A stretch of DNA of 7,307 nt from assembly GCA_023128195.1 (NCBI GenBank), contig JAGMEL010000233.1:1-7307 (forward strand). The letters are read 5' to 3'. The notes below the pieces were generated by a model. The model did not search any database and was not told the origin of the DNA. It was given only the letters and a program-made list of their open reading frames with translations. This DNA comes from Caldifarciminota bacterium. GTDB lineage: Bacteria > Hydrothermota > Tepidihabitantia > SM23-42. Positions 1 through 5,875 of the stretch are shown in pieces. Every line of letters begins with the position of its first letter. Positions within the stretch are counted from its first letter, which is position 1. The position numbers were made by a program, and so were the translations under genes.

Positions 1-467
1 AAGATTGAACCCATTAATCCATAATTATAGAAGTCTATTGATTTTGGATTAATATTGGACCCGACATCGAGCATTACTGAGTAACCAAATTCAGCCGGAA
101 GAGTGATGGCTAGACCGGCTCTTGAAAGCCCTTCAATTTTCCCTAATGTGATCATGCTGAATCCTAAAATTGCTCCTGTATTACCAGCGCTCACTACTGC
201 ATCGAGTTCTTTGTTCTTTAACAAGTTCATTAAAATACCAAGTGAAGAATTTCTCTTCTTACGTATTGCAACTGAAGGGATTTCATGCATTCCGATTACT
301 TCATCGGCAAGTCGGAAATCAAACCCGAGTTCAGTTACATCATGCTCATAATCTCCCTTACCACATACTACTAAATCGCATATCGGGTCTTCCTTTAACA
401 ACCCGAGTGTTTCAAATTCATTCTTGGGGGCTGAATCTGAACCCATTAAATCAAAACCGATTTTCAA
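1..467 (-). CDS. plsX: Phosphate acyltransferase PlsX, N-terminal 155 residues (gene runs off the window)
   Basis: PlsX makes acyl-phosphate from acyl-ACP and phosphate, the first step of phosphatidic-acid synthesis in most bacteria; it is a peripheral membrane enzyme. Translating the minus strand from a TTG at 467 gives an N-terminus LKIGFDLMGSDSAPKN, which matches the family's usual M-x-I-A-x-D-x-M-G-G-D-x-A-P opening. Further on come VVSAGNTGA (about residues 91-99), the segment IEGLSRAGLAITLP (111-124) and LDVGSN (133-138), all in the family order. I chose the TTG because the first in-frame ATG is codon 8, inside the conserved opening. The TTG overlaps the rpmF stop (TTGA), so translation is probably coupled; a purine-rich stretch upstream is only a weak ribosome-binding site. 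The family is about 330 residues long, so roughly half is missing to the left. rpmF-plsX is the standard order at the head of bacterial fatty-acid operons. Confidence 0.93.
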   Translation of the reverse strand, partial: MKIGFDLMGSDSAPKNEFETLGLLKEDPICDLVVCGKGDYEHDVTELGFDFRLADEVIGMHEIPSVAIRKKRNSSLGILMNLLKNKELDAVVSAGNTGAILGFSMITLGKIEGLSRAGLAITLPAEFGYSVMLDVGSNINPKSIDFYNYGLMGSI

Positions 468-658
468 GTTTTCTTCTTTTCCTTCTTTGGTAGCAATACT
501 AATTTGTCCTTATAATTACCGCAGTTTGGACATACCCTGTGCGGTAACTTAGGACTGTGACATTTAGGGCACTCAATAACCTGTATAGGTTTTGTTTTGT
601 ACTGCGAGCGTCTCTTATTTTTACGAGCGTGCGACTGTCTGCGTTTAGGTAATGCCAT
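464..658 (-). CDS. rpmF: 50S ribosomal protein bL32, zinc-binding form
   Basis: A 64-residue basic protein beginning MALPKRRQSHARKNKRR, the typical bL32 start (family about 55-65 residues). Four cysteines at residues 30, 33, 43 and 46 form C-x2-C and C-P-N-C pairs with the usual spacing, so this is the zinc-ribbon (Cys+) form rather than the Cys-less paralogue found in some genomes. It sits on the large ribosomal subunit. The C-terminus is a lysine-rich tail (LPKKEKKKT). The start is fixed by a very strong Shine-Dalgarno sequence at 663-670. It overlaps plsX by 4 bases and lies 51 bases downstream of the GlmL-like gene, so it may be read both from upstream and from its own promoter. I see no convincing promoter in the 51-base gap. 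Confidence 0.97.
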   Translation of the reverse strand: MALPKRRQSHARKNKRRSQYKTKPIQVIECPKCHSPKLPHRVCPNCGNYKDKLVLLPKKEKKKT

Positions 659-662
659 TTAA

Positions 663-670
663 CCTCCTTT
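663..670 (-). promoter_or_regulatory. Strong Shine-Dalgarno sequence of rpmF
   Basis: On the minus strand AAAGGAGG precedes the rpmF ATG by 4 bases (TTAA). It is the closest match to the anti-Shine-Dalgarno sequence in the window, as expected for a highly translated ribosomal protein gene, and it fixes the start. Confidence 0.85.
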
Positions 671-684
671 CAATTTTCTTCTAA

Positions 685-709
685 TCTCCTTGTCACTCTT
701 CTCCTTGTC
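685..709 (-). repeat. Short direct repeat (two copies of a 10-mer, 15-base period) in the glmL-rpmF gap
   Basis: On the minus strand GACAAGGAGA occurs twice, at 709-700 and 694-685, separated by 5 bases (AGAGT). Both copies contain AAGGAG, a Shine-Dalgarno-like core, yet neither is followed by a start codon at usable distance; the real rpmF site is a third purine-rich element at 670-663. The repeat directly follows the glmL stop codon. It may be a chance purine-rich duplication or a protein- or ribosome-binding leader. Presence is certain, function unknown. Confidence 0.6.
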
Positions 710-2509
710 TCATTTCTCCGGGTACATGTTCATTGCCGCAAACCACTTATTCAGCTTTTCAATTCTCTTATTCTTATCATCAGGTAATTTAAATGGTCTG
801 CCGCGACAATCGATGATTAGACCAACAAGACCACCAATTGCCGTGGTTTCTAATGGTTTACCCCGACCTTCACCGACATTGAATCCCTTTTCAGGCTGTA
901 GTATAAGTTTTGCTGTTTCACCTTGAGCAAGTGGTAGTAATACAATCTTACCATACTTAATAACTTTTTCATCTGCCTTACCGTTCTTATATTCGATCTT
1001 TATCTTAAGGACATTTGCCCCTTCTTTGCCTTCGCCAACCGGGGCAATACAATGGCCCAATGGTATAAGGCAATCTTTTTCAAAAACCTCGGTTGCTGAC
1101 TCTTCGTGAACAGTTGAAAGCACACCAAGATGGGGCATCATGAATATTGAATCGACGGCAATGCGCGTTACACCCTCAGGGAGAAAGGCATCAATTGCCA
1201 TAAGTGCTGCTTGATTCCTTCTTGGCGCATGGGATAGGCTGCCGCCGGAACCAATTATGATACTGAGTGACATTAAATTAATGAGAGTTTCACCGGTCAT
1301 GGTTTGAGCAAAGGCGTCAGAGATTGTTCGCTCCTGCTGCACTCCTTTAAGACCAACCGCCATATTCTTATGTTGTTCAAAAGCCAGTCTTAAAGCCTCT
1401 CGTGCAATCGCCTGTTCAATCTTTAAATCTTCTAATGCACTTGGGATTGTTGTTGGACGGATCATTTTATTTCTGATTCTGTTTCTCAGACTTCGTTCAT
1501 CAATGTCTTCAGGTAACCACCGCATAATATTTTCTATTCCGGCTTCAGCGAGTACATTGCTAATTGAGTAGGACATGCCAAGATTGGCACTGACAGTTCG
1601 GTTAAAGATCCCTTGAAATACTGAGAATACATCGGTTGTTGCTCCACCAATGTCAACACCTATTGCATCAATTTTTTCTTTTTTCGCAACAGTTTCGACT
1701 AAAAGTCCGACTGCCCCAGGCGTGGGCATAATGGGCACGTCGGTTTTTTTCATCAATTCCTTGTAGCCCGGAGCGTGTGCCATTACGTGTTCCATAAATT
1801 GATCGTGTATCTTATTTCGTGCAGGGCTCAGGTTCTCTCTTTCAAGAACCGGCCTCAGGTTTTCAACAATAACGAGTGCAGTATTTTCTTTCAATGTTTT
1901 CAGAATTATCTCTCGGGCATCTTTGTTCCCTGCATATATTACCGGCAATTCATAACCAGCTCCGAATCTCGGTTGTGGATCGGCGGCTTTTATTAATTCA
2001 GCCAATTCAACAACGTGGGAAACAGTTCCTCCATTTATTCCGCCCGAAAGCAGTATCATGTCAGGCCTCAAATTTCTTATTCTTTGTATTTTCTCATGCG
2101 GCAGTCTGCCGTCGTTTGAGGCGATTACATCCATAACTATCGCACCTGCACCGAGGGCTGCTCTTGCAGCACTTTCAGCAGTCATTGTTAATACTACACC
2201 AGCAACCATCATTTGTAGACCGCCGCCGGCTGAAGATGTAGATACATAAAGGTCTACACCTTCTTTATCCTTCACCCCTTTGATAATATTCTCGCCGTCG
2301 AGGAGTTTGGTACCTGAAAGTTCTTCAACTTCCATTACAGCATTTAAAACGCCTTTAGTGACATCCTCAAAGGGTGCCTCAACAGTTGTCGGCGCTTCGC
2401 CCCGAACAACGAGACGGTATTCTTCTCCCTTTTTTTCTATTAATATCGCCTTGGTAGTAGTACTGCCACAATCAGTGGCGAGAATTCTTTTCGGATCTTT
2501 TAACTTCAT
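710..2509 (-). CDS. glmL: GlmL/MutL-family ASKHA ATPase, putative reactivating chaperone of a B12-dependent mutase
   Basis: A 599-residue protein of the glutamate mutase accessory (GlmL/MutL) family; it is not the mismatch-repair MutL. Family members are actin/Hsp70-fold ATPases thought to reactivate adenosylcobalamin enzymes. Visible nucleotide-binding parts: phosphate-1 loop DCGSTTTK (13-20), phosphate-2 loop VDIGGATTD (285-293) and adenosine-motif-like IIGSGGSLSHA (418-428). SSAGGGL (92-98) and LLSGGINGG (153-161) are also Gly-rich. The classical clostridial protein is, as I recall, about 460 residues; the extra length here is mostly a C-terminal part from about residue 480. I chose the ATG at 2509 because GAGGAGG lies 6 bases upstream and the new N-terminus leads straight into the phosphate-1 strand; the reading frame remains open to an ATG at 2539. 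It overlaps the preceding small gene by 38 bases. No mutase subunit is in the window, so the client (glutamate, lysine/ornithine 5,6-amino or methylmalonyl-CoA mutase) is unknown. Confidence 0.88.
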   Translation of the reverse strand: MKLKDPKRILATDCGSTTTKAILIEKKGEEYRLVVRGEAPTTVEAPFEDVTKGVLNAVMEVEELSGTKLLDGENIIKGVKDKEGVDLYVSTSSAGGGLQMMVAGVVLTMTAESAARAALGAGAIVMDVIASNDGRLPHEKIQRIRNLRPDMILLSGGINGGTVSHVVELAELIKAADPQPRFGAGYELPVIYAGNKDAREIILKTLKENTALVIVENLRPVLERENLSPARNKIHDQFMEHVMAHAPGYKELMKKTDVPIMPTPGAVGLLVETVAKKEKIDAIGVDIGGATTDVFSVFQGIFNRTVSANLGMSYSISNVLAEAGIENIMRWLPEDIDERSLRNRIRNKMIRPTTIPSALEDLKIEQAIAREALRLAFEQHKNMAVGLKGVQQERTISDAFAQTMTGETLINLMSLSIIIGSGGSLSHAPRRNQAALMAIDAFLPEGVTRIAVDSIFMMPHLGVLSTVHEESATEVFEKDCLIPLGHCIAPVGEGKEGANVLKIKIEYKNGKADEKVIKYGKIVLLPLAQGETAKLILQPEKGFNVGEGRGKPLETTAIGGLVGLIIDCRGRPFKLPDDKNKRIEKLNKWFAAMNMYPEK

Positions 2510-2792
2510 CCCTTTCCTCCTCAAGACGTTCAATTTCACAGATTAACATCTCGATATTATTTCTGTCTTCTAACATCGCGGCAATTTCTTCATATTCACG
2601 ACGGGAAAATAGAGCGCGATAAAAAGGCTGCATAAAAATTAGAAACTGATTTCCTAAAAATGATAAAGGTTTGGAAGATTCCAAGAAGACGATTGCAACT
2701 GGTGATAAACGATAATCTATCACTTTTTGGGCAATTTGGTTTATCAAGACCTTTTTTCGCTCTTCTGTTACTTCAAACTTTACTTCGTCCAT
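2472..2792 (-). CDS. Uncharacterised 106-residue protein paired with GlmL
   Basis: I cannot name this protein with certainty. It begins MDEVKFEVTEERKKV and has three visible parts: a helical N-terminus (1-28), a hydrophobic central segment with FLESSKPLSFLGNQ and on through LIFMQPFYRALF (36-62), and a charged helical C-terminus with AAMLEDRNNIEMLICEIE (71-88) followed by a run of Glu, Asp and Arg. The central segment contains Pro, Asn and Gln and is amphipathic rather than a clean membrane span, so a soluble or membrane-touching helical protein is likely. From memory, similar short proteins with a Leu-Glu-x-x-Lys-Pro-Leu-x-Phe-Leu-Gly core occur in anaerobes, but I cannot confirm their usual neighbours. 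The ATG at 2792 lies inside the end of gcvPB (13-base overlap), without a strong Shine-Dalgarno site, and the tail overlaps glmL by 38 bases. Both overlaps point to translational coupling and make a role with GlmL plausible. Confidence 0.8.
   Translation of the reverse strand: MDEVKFEVTEERKKVLINQIAQKVIDYRLSPVAIVFLESSKPLSFLGNQFLIFMQPFYRALFSRREYEEIAAMLEDRNNIEMLICEIERLEEERDEVKRSEKNSRH
2516..2522 (-). promoter_or_regulatory. Shine-Dalgarno sequence that decides the glmL start
   Basis: GAGGAGG on the minus strand, 6 bases (AAAGGG) before the ATG at 2509. It lies inside the coding sequence of the preceding 106-residue gene, where it encodes part of that protein's Glu-rich tail, so glmL translation probably starts while ribosomes are finishing that gene. 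Confidence 0.8.
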
Positions 2793-4207
2793 ATGGTCTT
2801 TAACTCTTTAATCGCCTTTACCTCATCAAGGCGGCGCACCGGTGTTGAGTGCGGTGCTGTTTTTAAGATGTCTGGATTATCGTCAGCCTCTTTGCGTATC
2901 TTCTTCATGACCTCGATAAATTTATCAAGTGTTTCCTTTGATTCGCTGTCTGTCGGTTCGATCATTAGTGCCTCGCTAACAATTAAAGGAAAATATACAG
3001 TGGGGGCGTGGAGGCCAAAGTCTAATAACCTTTTTGCTACATCAAGAGTTTTTATACCACGTTCTTTTAAGTTTTTCCCTGATAAAACACCCTCATGCAT
3101 ACAAAAATCCGAATACGCAAGATAGTAATCATTCTTCAATGATTGAATAATATAATTTGCATTAAGGATTGCTGATTTTGAGATTTCTTTTAAGCCCTGC
3201 TCACCAATGATTCTCAAGAATGTATAGGCTTTGACCATTACCAAAAAATTACCATGGAAAGTCTGGACCTTACCTATTGAATGGGGTATATCATAATTCA
3301 AGAAGTATGTTTTATTATTCATTGAGACAGTGGGAGCTGGCAAGTAATTTTCCAGTATTTTTCTGACCGCTACGGGTCCGGAACCTGGCCCGCCACCGCC
3401 ATGAGGGGTTGAGAATGTTTTGTGTAGATTAAAGTGAACTGCATCAAAACCTGAATCTCCGGCGCGGGTAATGCCCAATAAGGCATTTAAATTTGCTCCA
3501 TCAAGATAGACTAACCCGCCCTTTTGATGGACAATTTCAGTGATCAGTTTCACGCTTTTTTCGAACAGACCCAGGGTATTTGGATTGGTAAGCATTAATC
3601 CGGCAACCTCATCAGTCATTAATTCCTTCAATTTATCTATGTCAACAAGACCTTTATCATTTGATGGCAAGGTAACAGGTTTAAATCCCGAGAAATTTAC
3701 ACTTGCAGGATTTGTTCCATGTGCTGAATCAGGAACAAGAATATATTTTCTATTCTCATTTTTTTTGTTAAAATAAGCCTTGAACATACTGATTGCAGAG
3801 AATTCACCCTGGGCACCTGCTGCCGGCTGTAGTGTAATGGCTTCTAAATTAACAATCTTTTTCAAATATTCACCGAGCTCATACATTAATTTTAAGGCAC
3901 CCTGCGTGGTCTTTTCTGGTTGAAGTGGATGGATATTTGTAAAACCTTCTAACCTTGCTGCTTCTTCATTGATCTTTGGATTGTATTTCATGGTACAGGA
4001 ACCGAGTGGATAGAAGTCTTCATCCACATGATGATTTAGAACTGAAAGGTTCACAAAATGCCTCATTACCTGGGGCTCGCTTACTTCAGGCAATTCTGCT
4101 GGCGATTTACGTCGATGAATTTCTGATACATCTATTTCAGGCACATCGCATGCTGGCAAAGAGTAACCTTTTCTTCCAGTCTCTGATATCTCAAAAATCA
4201 GTTCCAT
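2780..4207 (-). CDS. gcvPB: Glycine dehydrogenase (decarboxylating) subunit 2, GcvPB
   Basis: This is the C-terminal half of the split P-protein of the glycine cleavage system, 475 residues (family about 470-490). With GcvPA it decarboxylates glycine using pyridoxal phosphate and passes the aminomethyl group to lipoyl-GcvH. Family landmarks in order: YPLGSCTMKYNPKIN (66-80), QPAAGAQGE (127-135), DSAHGTNPASV (160-170), LTNPNTLGLFE (206-216), DGANLNAL (236-243) and NLHKTFSTPHGGGGPGSGP (260-278), where Lys263 is the expected PLP Schiff-base lysine. The N-terminus MELIFE and an AAAGGA site about 6 bases upstream support the start at 4207. It follows the Cys-rich gene by 13 bases. No gcvPA, gcvH or gcvT is in the window, which is unusual because gcvPA normally lies directly upstream. 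All key residues look present, so the enzyme should work if its partner is encoded elsewhere. Confidence 0.96.
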   Translation of the reverse strand: MELIFEISETGRKGYSLPACDVPEIDVSEIHRRKSPAELPEVSEPQVMRHFVNLSVLNHHVDEDFYPLGSCTMKYNPKINEEAARLEGFTNIHPLQPEKTTQGALKLMYELGEYLKKIVNLEAITLQPAAGAQGEFSAISMFKAYFNKKNENRKYILVPDSAHGTNPASVNFSGFKPVTLPSNDKGLVDIDKLKELMTDEVAGLMLTNPNTLGLFEKSVKLITEIVHQKGGLVYLDGANLNALLGITRAGDSGFDAVHFNLHKTFSTPHGGGGPGSGPVAVRKILENYLPAPTVSMNNKTYFLNYDIPHSIGKVQTFHGNFLVMVKAYTFLRIIGEQGLKEISKSAILNANYIIQSLKNDYYLAYSDFCMHEGVLSGKNLKERGIKTLDVAKRLLDFGLHAPTVYFPLIVSEALMIEPTDSESKETLDKFIEVMKKIRKEADDNPDILKTAPHSTPVRRLDEVKAIKELKTIWTK

Positions 4208-4220
4208 TTTATTCCTTTGA

Positions 4221-4415
4221 TTAACCCTGGTGGATCTTTACAAAACGGGCAAATGATCTATCGTACGTTTTTTCAACATCATCCGGAAAACAGCAGGCAG
4301 GTAATTCATTTATATTCAAATGGTATCTGATGCATTCGCAGCATTTTCCTTTTTTTGAGCAGGGTTCATAAGTGCAATTGCAATGTTTTAAATTCTCATT
4401 TATATTGCATTCCAT
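4221..4415 (-). CDS. Small Cys-rich protein, DUF6485-like
   Basis: A 64-residue protein with nine cysteines (residues 3, 12, 14, 19, 25, 26, 28, 41, 42). The pattern C-x-C-T-Y-x2-C-x5-C-C-x-C, then a helical stretch with LPACCFPDDVEKTYDR (38-53), matches what I remember of the DUF6485 family from anaerobic bacteria. The function is unknown; the cysteine spacing suggests binding of zinc or an iron-sulfur cluster, which is inference. No signal peptide is visible, so it should be cytoplasmic. It is the first gene of the leftward string and lies 13 bases before gcvPB. There is no Shine-Dalgarno sequence before the ATG. Instead a -10 box ends 5 bases upstream, so the message may begin at the ATG itself. 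Confidence 0.85.
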   Translation of the reverse strand: MECNINENLKHCNCTYEPCSKKGKCCECIRYHLNINELPACCFPDDVEKTYDRSFARFVKIHQG

Positions 4416-4420
4416 TGGAC

Positions 4421-4448
4421 ATTATATATAAATAAAATCTAATGTCAA
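4421..4448 (-). promoter_or_regulatory. Consensus sigma70-type promoter for the leftward gene string
   Basis: On the minus strand TTGACA (4448-4443), a 16-base spacer and TATAAT (4426-4421) give both consensus hexamers exactly. The -10 box ends only 5 bases before the ATG at 4415, so transcription is predicted to start at or within a base or two of the start codon, leaving a leaderless message. The -35 box overlaps an inverted repeat at 4444-4458 that could be an operator. Confidence 0.78.
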
Positions 4449-4458
4449 CTGATTTGAC
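4444..4458. promoter_or_regulatory. Candidate operator: short inverted repeat over the leftward -35 box
   Basis: GTCAA, 5 bases (CTGAT), TTGAC form a perfect 5-base dyad. Its left arm is most of the leftward -35 hexamer, so a bound dimer would be placed to block RNA polymerase. The arms are short and TTGAC is itself a -35 sequence, so chance is a real alternative. Confidence 0.3.
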
Positions 4459-4483
4459 CCCACAATCTACAGCACCAAAACAA

Positions 4484-4511
4484 TTGACTTTGGGACAATA
4501 ATTAATATACT
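4484..4511 (+). promoter_or_regulatory. Sigma70-type promoter for the rightward glycoside hydrolase gene
   Basis: TTGACT (4484-4489), 16-base spacer, TATACT (4506-4511); each hexamer differs from consensus by one base. A start of transcription near 4518 would give a leader of about 50 bases before the ATG at 4570, with AAAGGG at 4555-4560 as the likely ribosome-binding site. It is back to back with the leftward promoter. Confidence 0.65.
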
Positions 4512-4569
4512 CTTCATTGAGAATTATTATGCTACTGACGACTACGATGTTATTAAAGGGTAAGATGAA

Positions 4570-5811
4570 ATGGAAGATTTAAGAGAAAAAGCGTTTAAAT
4601 TATTACAATCAAATAAAAAACAAGGGTATAGTAAACATTTAAAAAGAGACTATTTTTATTTTGCGCCGGATGAAATTCATTATCATCAATGGTTCTGGGA
4701 TTCCTGTTTTCATGCTATAGTTATGACCGAGTTTAAGGTTGAACTGGCAATTAAGGAAATCGATGCACTTCTCTCATGCCAGACTGAGTCAGGTTTTTTA
4801 CCTCATATAATATTCTGGAAATGGAGATTAATTGACATATACCAGTATTTTAAATCCTGGAAAAAAGAGATTCACCCTAAATTCAGGTTCTTTACTGCTG
4901 AGATCCAGCCCCCGGTTATTGGTATAACATTAAGGAGAATATACGAGAAAACAAAGAGTCTTGAATTTTTGAAAAAATATCTTCCCAGGATCCAAAAATA
5001 TTTTGATTACCTTAAAAAAGAAAGAGACCTCGATAAAAATTCTCTCATTTCAATAATTACACCAATGGAATCAGGAATGGATATGGCACCACAATTTGAC
5101 ATACCTTTTGGAAATCATGAAAACGATCCTGTGGACACCAAAGGAAAAATTTCTGCTATGCTTGGAAAATACAAGAAAGTAAAATGGAATCTGCGGGGAA
5201 TCTATAATCTTGACATCTTTAATTTTGAGGATGTGGCGGTTAACACAATATATCTTCTTTCCCTTGAAAACCTTGTTTATTTGTGGGATATTATCGACAA
5301 AGACAAAAGTAGAAAGGTAAAAGAGCACTATGAAAGGGTCAAGAAAAGATTGATTGAGCTATTCTGGGATGAAGAGGATAAAATTTTCTATGGTCTCTAT
5401 CATAAGGGGGGCAAGGAATTTAAGGCTAAAATAAAGACAGTTTCATCATTATTCCCTTTATGTCTCGATATACCCAAGAAATACGTTGACAGCCTTATCG
5501 AACATATGGTCAATAAAAAGGAATTCTGGCTTACGTATCCTATTCCTTCGGTTTCAAAAGATGAAAAATCTTTTGGACCATTGACTGATACACGATACAT
5601 ATGGCGAGGAACAACATGGATTAATACGAACTGGTTTCTCGCAAAAGGTCTTTTAAGACATGGTGAGAAAGAACTTTATAAGAAATTGAAGGCAAAGACC
5701 ATTGAGCTCATTGAAAAACATGGTTTTTGCGAATACTATGACCCGATTACTGGAGAGCCTGGAACGGCGATGAGAAATTTCGGATGGTCAACACTTGCTA
5801 TTGATATATGA
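4570..5811 (+). CDS. GH63-like (alpha/alpha)6-barrel glycoside hydrolase, possibly glucosyl- or mannosylglycerate hydrolase
   Basis: A 413-residue protein with no signal peptide, so probably cytoplasmic. Its pattern is that of the GH63/trehalase-like barrel family: HQWFWDSCFHA (39-49), ESGMDMAPQFD (167-177), TRYIWRGTTWINTNW (341-355) and FCEYYDPITGEPGT (386-399) followed by FGWSTL (404-409). By family analogy Asp171 is the likely general acid and Glu388 the likely general base. Single-domain members near this size include mannosylglycerate and glucosylglycerate hydrolases, which break down compatible solutes; eukaryotic GH63 glucosidase I is much longer. The substrate cannot be read from the sequence, and a trehalose- or oligosaccharide-active enzyme is also possible. 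The ATG at 4570 is chosen because an ATG at 4565 is in another frame and meets a stop after five codons. It is the first gene right of the divergent promoter region, 64 bases before the dehydrogenase-like gene. Many Lys, Ile, Tyr and Phe residues give it a lower GC content than its neighbours. Confidence 0.82.
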   Translation: MEDLREKAFKLLQSNKKQGYSKHLKRDYFYFAPDEIHYHQWFWDSCFHAIVMTEFKVELAIKEIDALLSCQTESGFLPHIIFWKWRLIDIYQYFKSWKKEIHPKFRFFTAEIQPPVIGITLRRIYEKTKSLEFLKKYLPRIQKYFDYLKKERDLDKNSLISIITPMESGMDMAPQFDIPFGNHENDPVDTKGKISAMLGKYKKVKWNLRGIYNLDIFNFEDVAVNTIYLLSLENLVYLWDIIDKDKSRKVKEHYERVKKRLIELFWDEEDKIFYGLYHKGGKEFKAKIKTVSSLFPLCLDIPKKYVDSLIEHMVNKKEFWLTYPIPSVSKDEKSFGPLTDTRYIWRGTTWINTNWFLAKGLLRHGEKELYKKLKAKTIELIEKHGFCEYYDPITGEPGTAMRNFGWSTLAIDI

Positions 5812-5823
5812 GGTTTTTATATA
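5795..5823 (+). promoter_or_regulatory. Possible weak promoter before the dehydrogenase-like gene
   Basis: TTGCTA (5795-5800), a 17-base spacer and TATATA (5818-5823) lie across the end of the hydrolase gene and the gap. The -35 match is modest and the region is AT-rich, so chance matches are likely. The gene may instead be read through from the promoter at 4484-4511. Confidence 0.25.
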
Positions 5824-5875
5824 AGAAAATTTGTTAAAAGCATTCTTTTAAAAAAAACTGAAAGGAGAGTAAACA

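Noticed and set aside
103..493. Two overlapping plus-strand open frames (82 and 107 residues)
   Set aside because: Both are antisense to plsX, which shows clear family motifs through this whole stretch.
710..2509. DNA mismatch-repair MutL
   Set aside because: The shared name is a coincidence. There is no GHKL ATPase motif; the protein has ASKHA phosphate loops and matches the glutamate mutase accessory family.
2510..2539. Earlier ATG start for the glmL gene, adding 10 residues
   Set aside because: The ATG at 2509 has a GAGGAGG site at ideal distance, and the extra residues (MKLNVLRRKG) are encoded partly by that site itself.
2727..3125. 132-residue open frame on the plus strand
   Set aside because: It is antisense to gcvPB and the small gene, whose proteins match real families or are tightly coupled to neighbours; its composition is that of a shadow frame.
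4397..4423. Eight-codon upstream open frame beginning with ATG at 4423 on the minus strand
   Set aside because: It starts inside the end of the -10 box, upstream of the predicted transcript start, so it should not be in the message.
5071..5600. Two minus-strand open frames (85 and 66 residues)
   Set aside because: Both are antisense to the hydrolase gene between its catalytic motifs and show no start signals or recognisable features.
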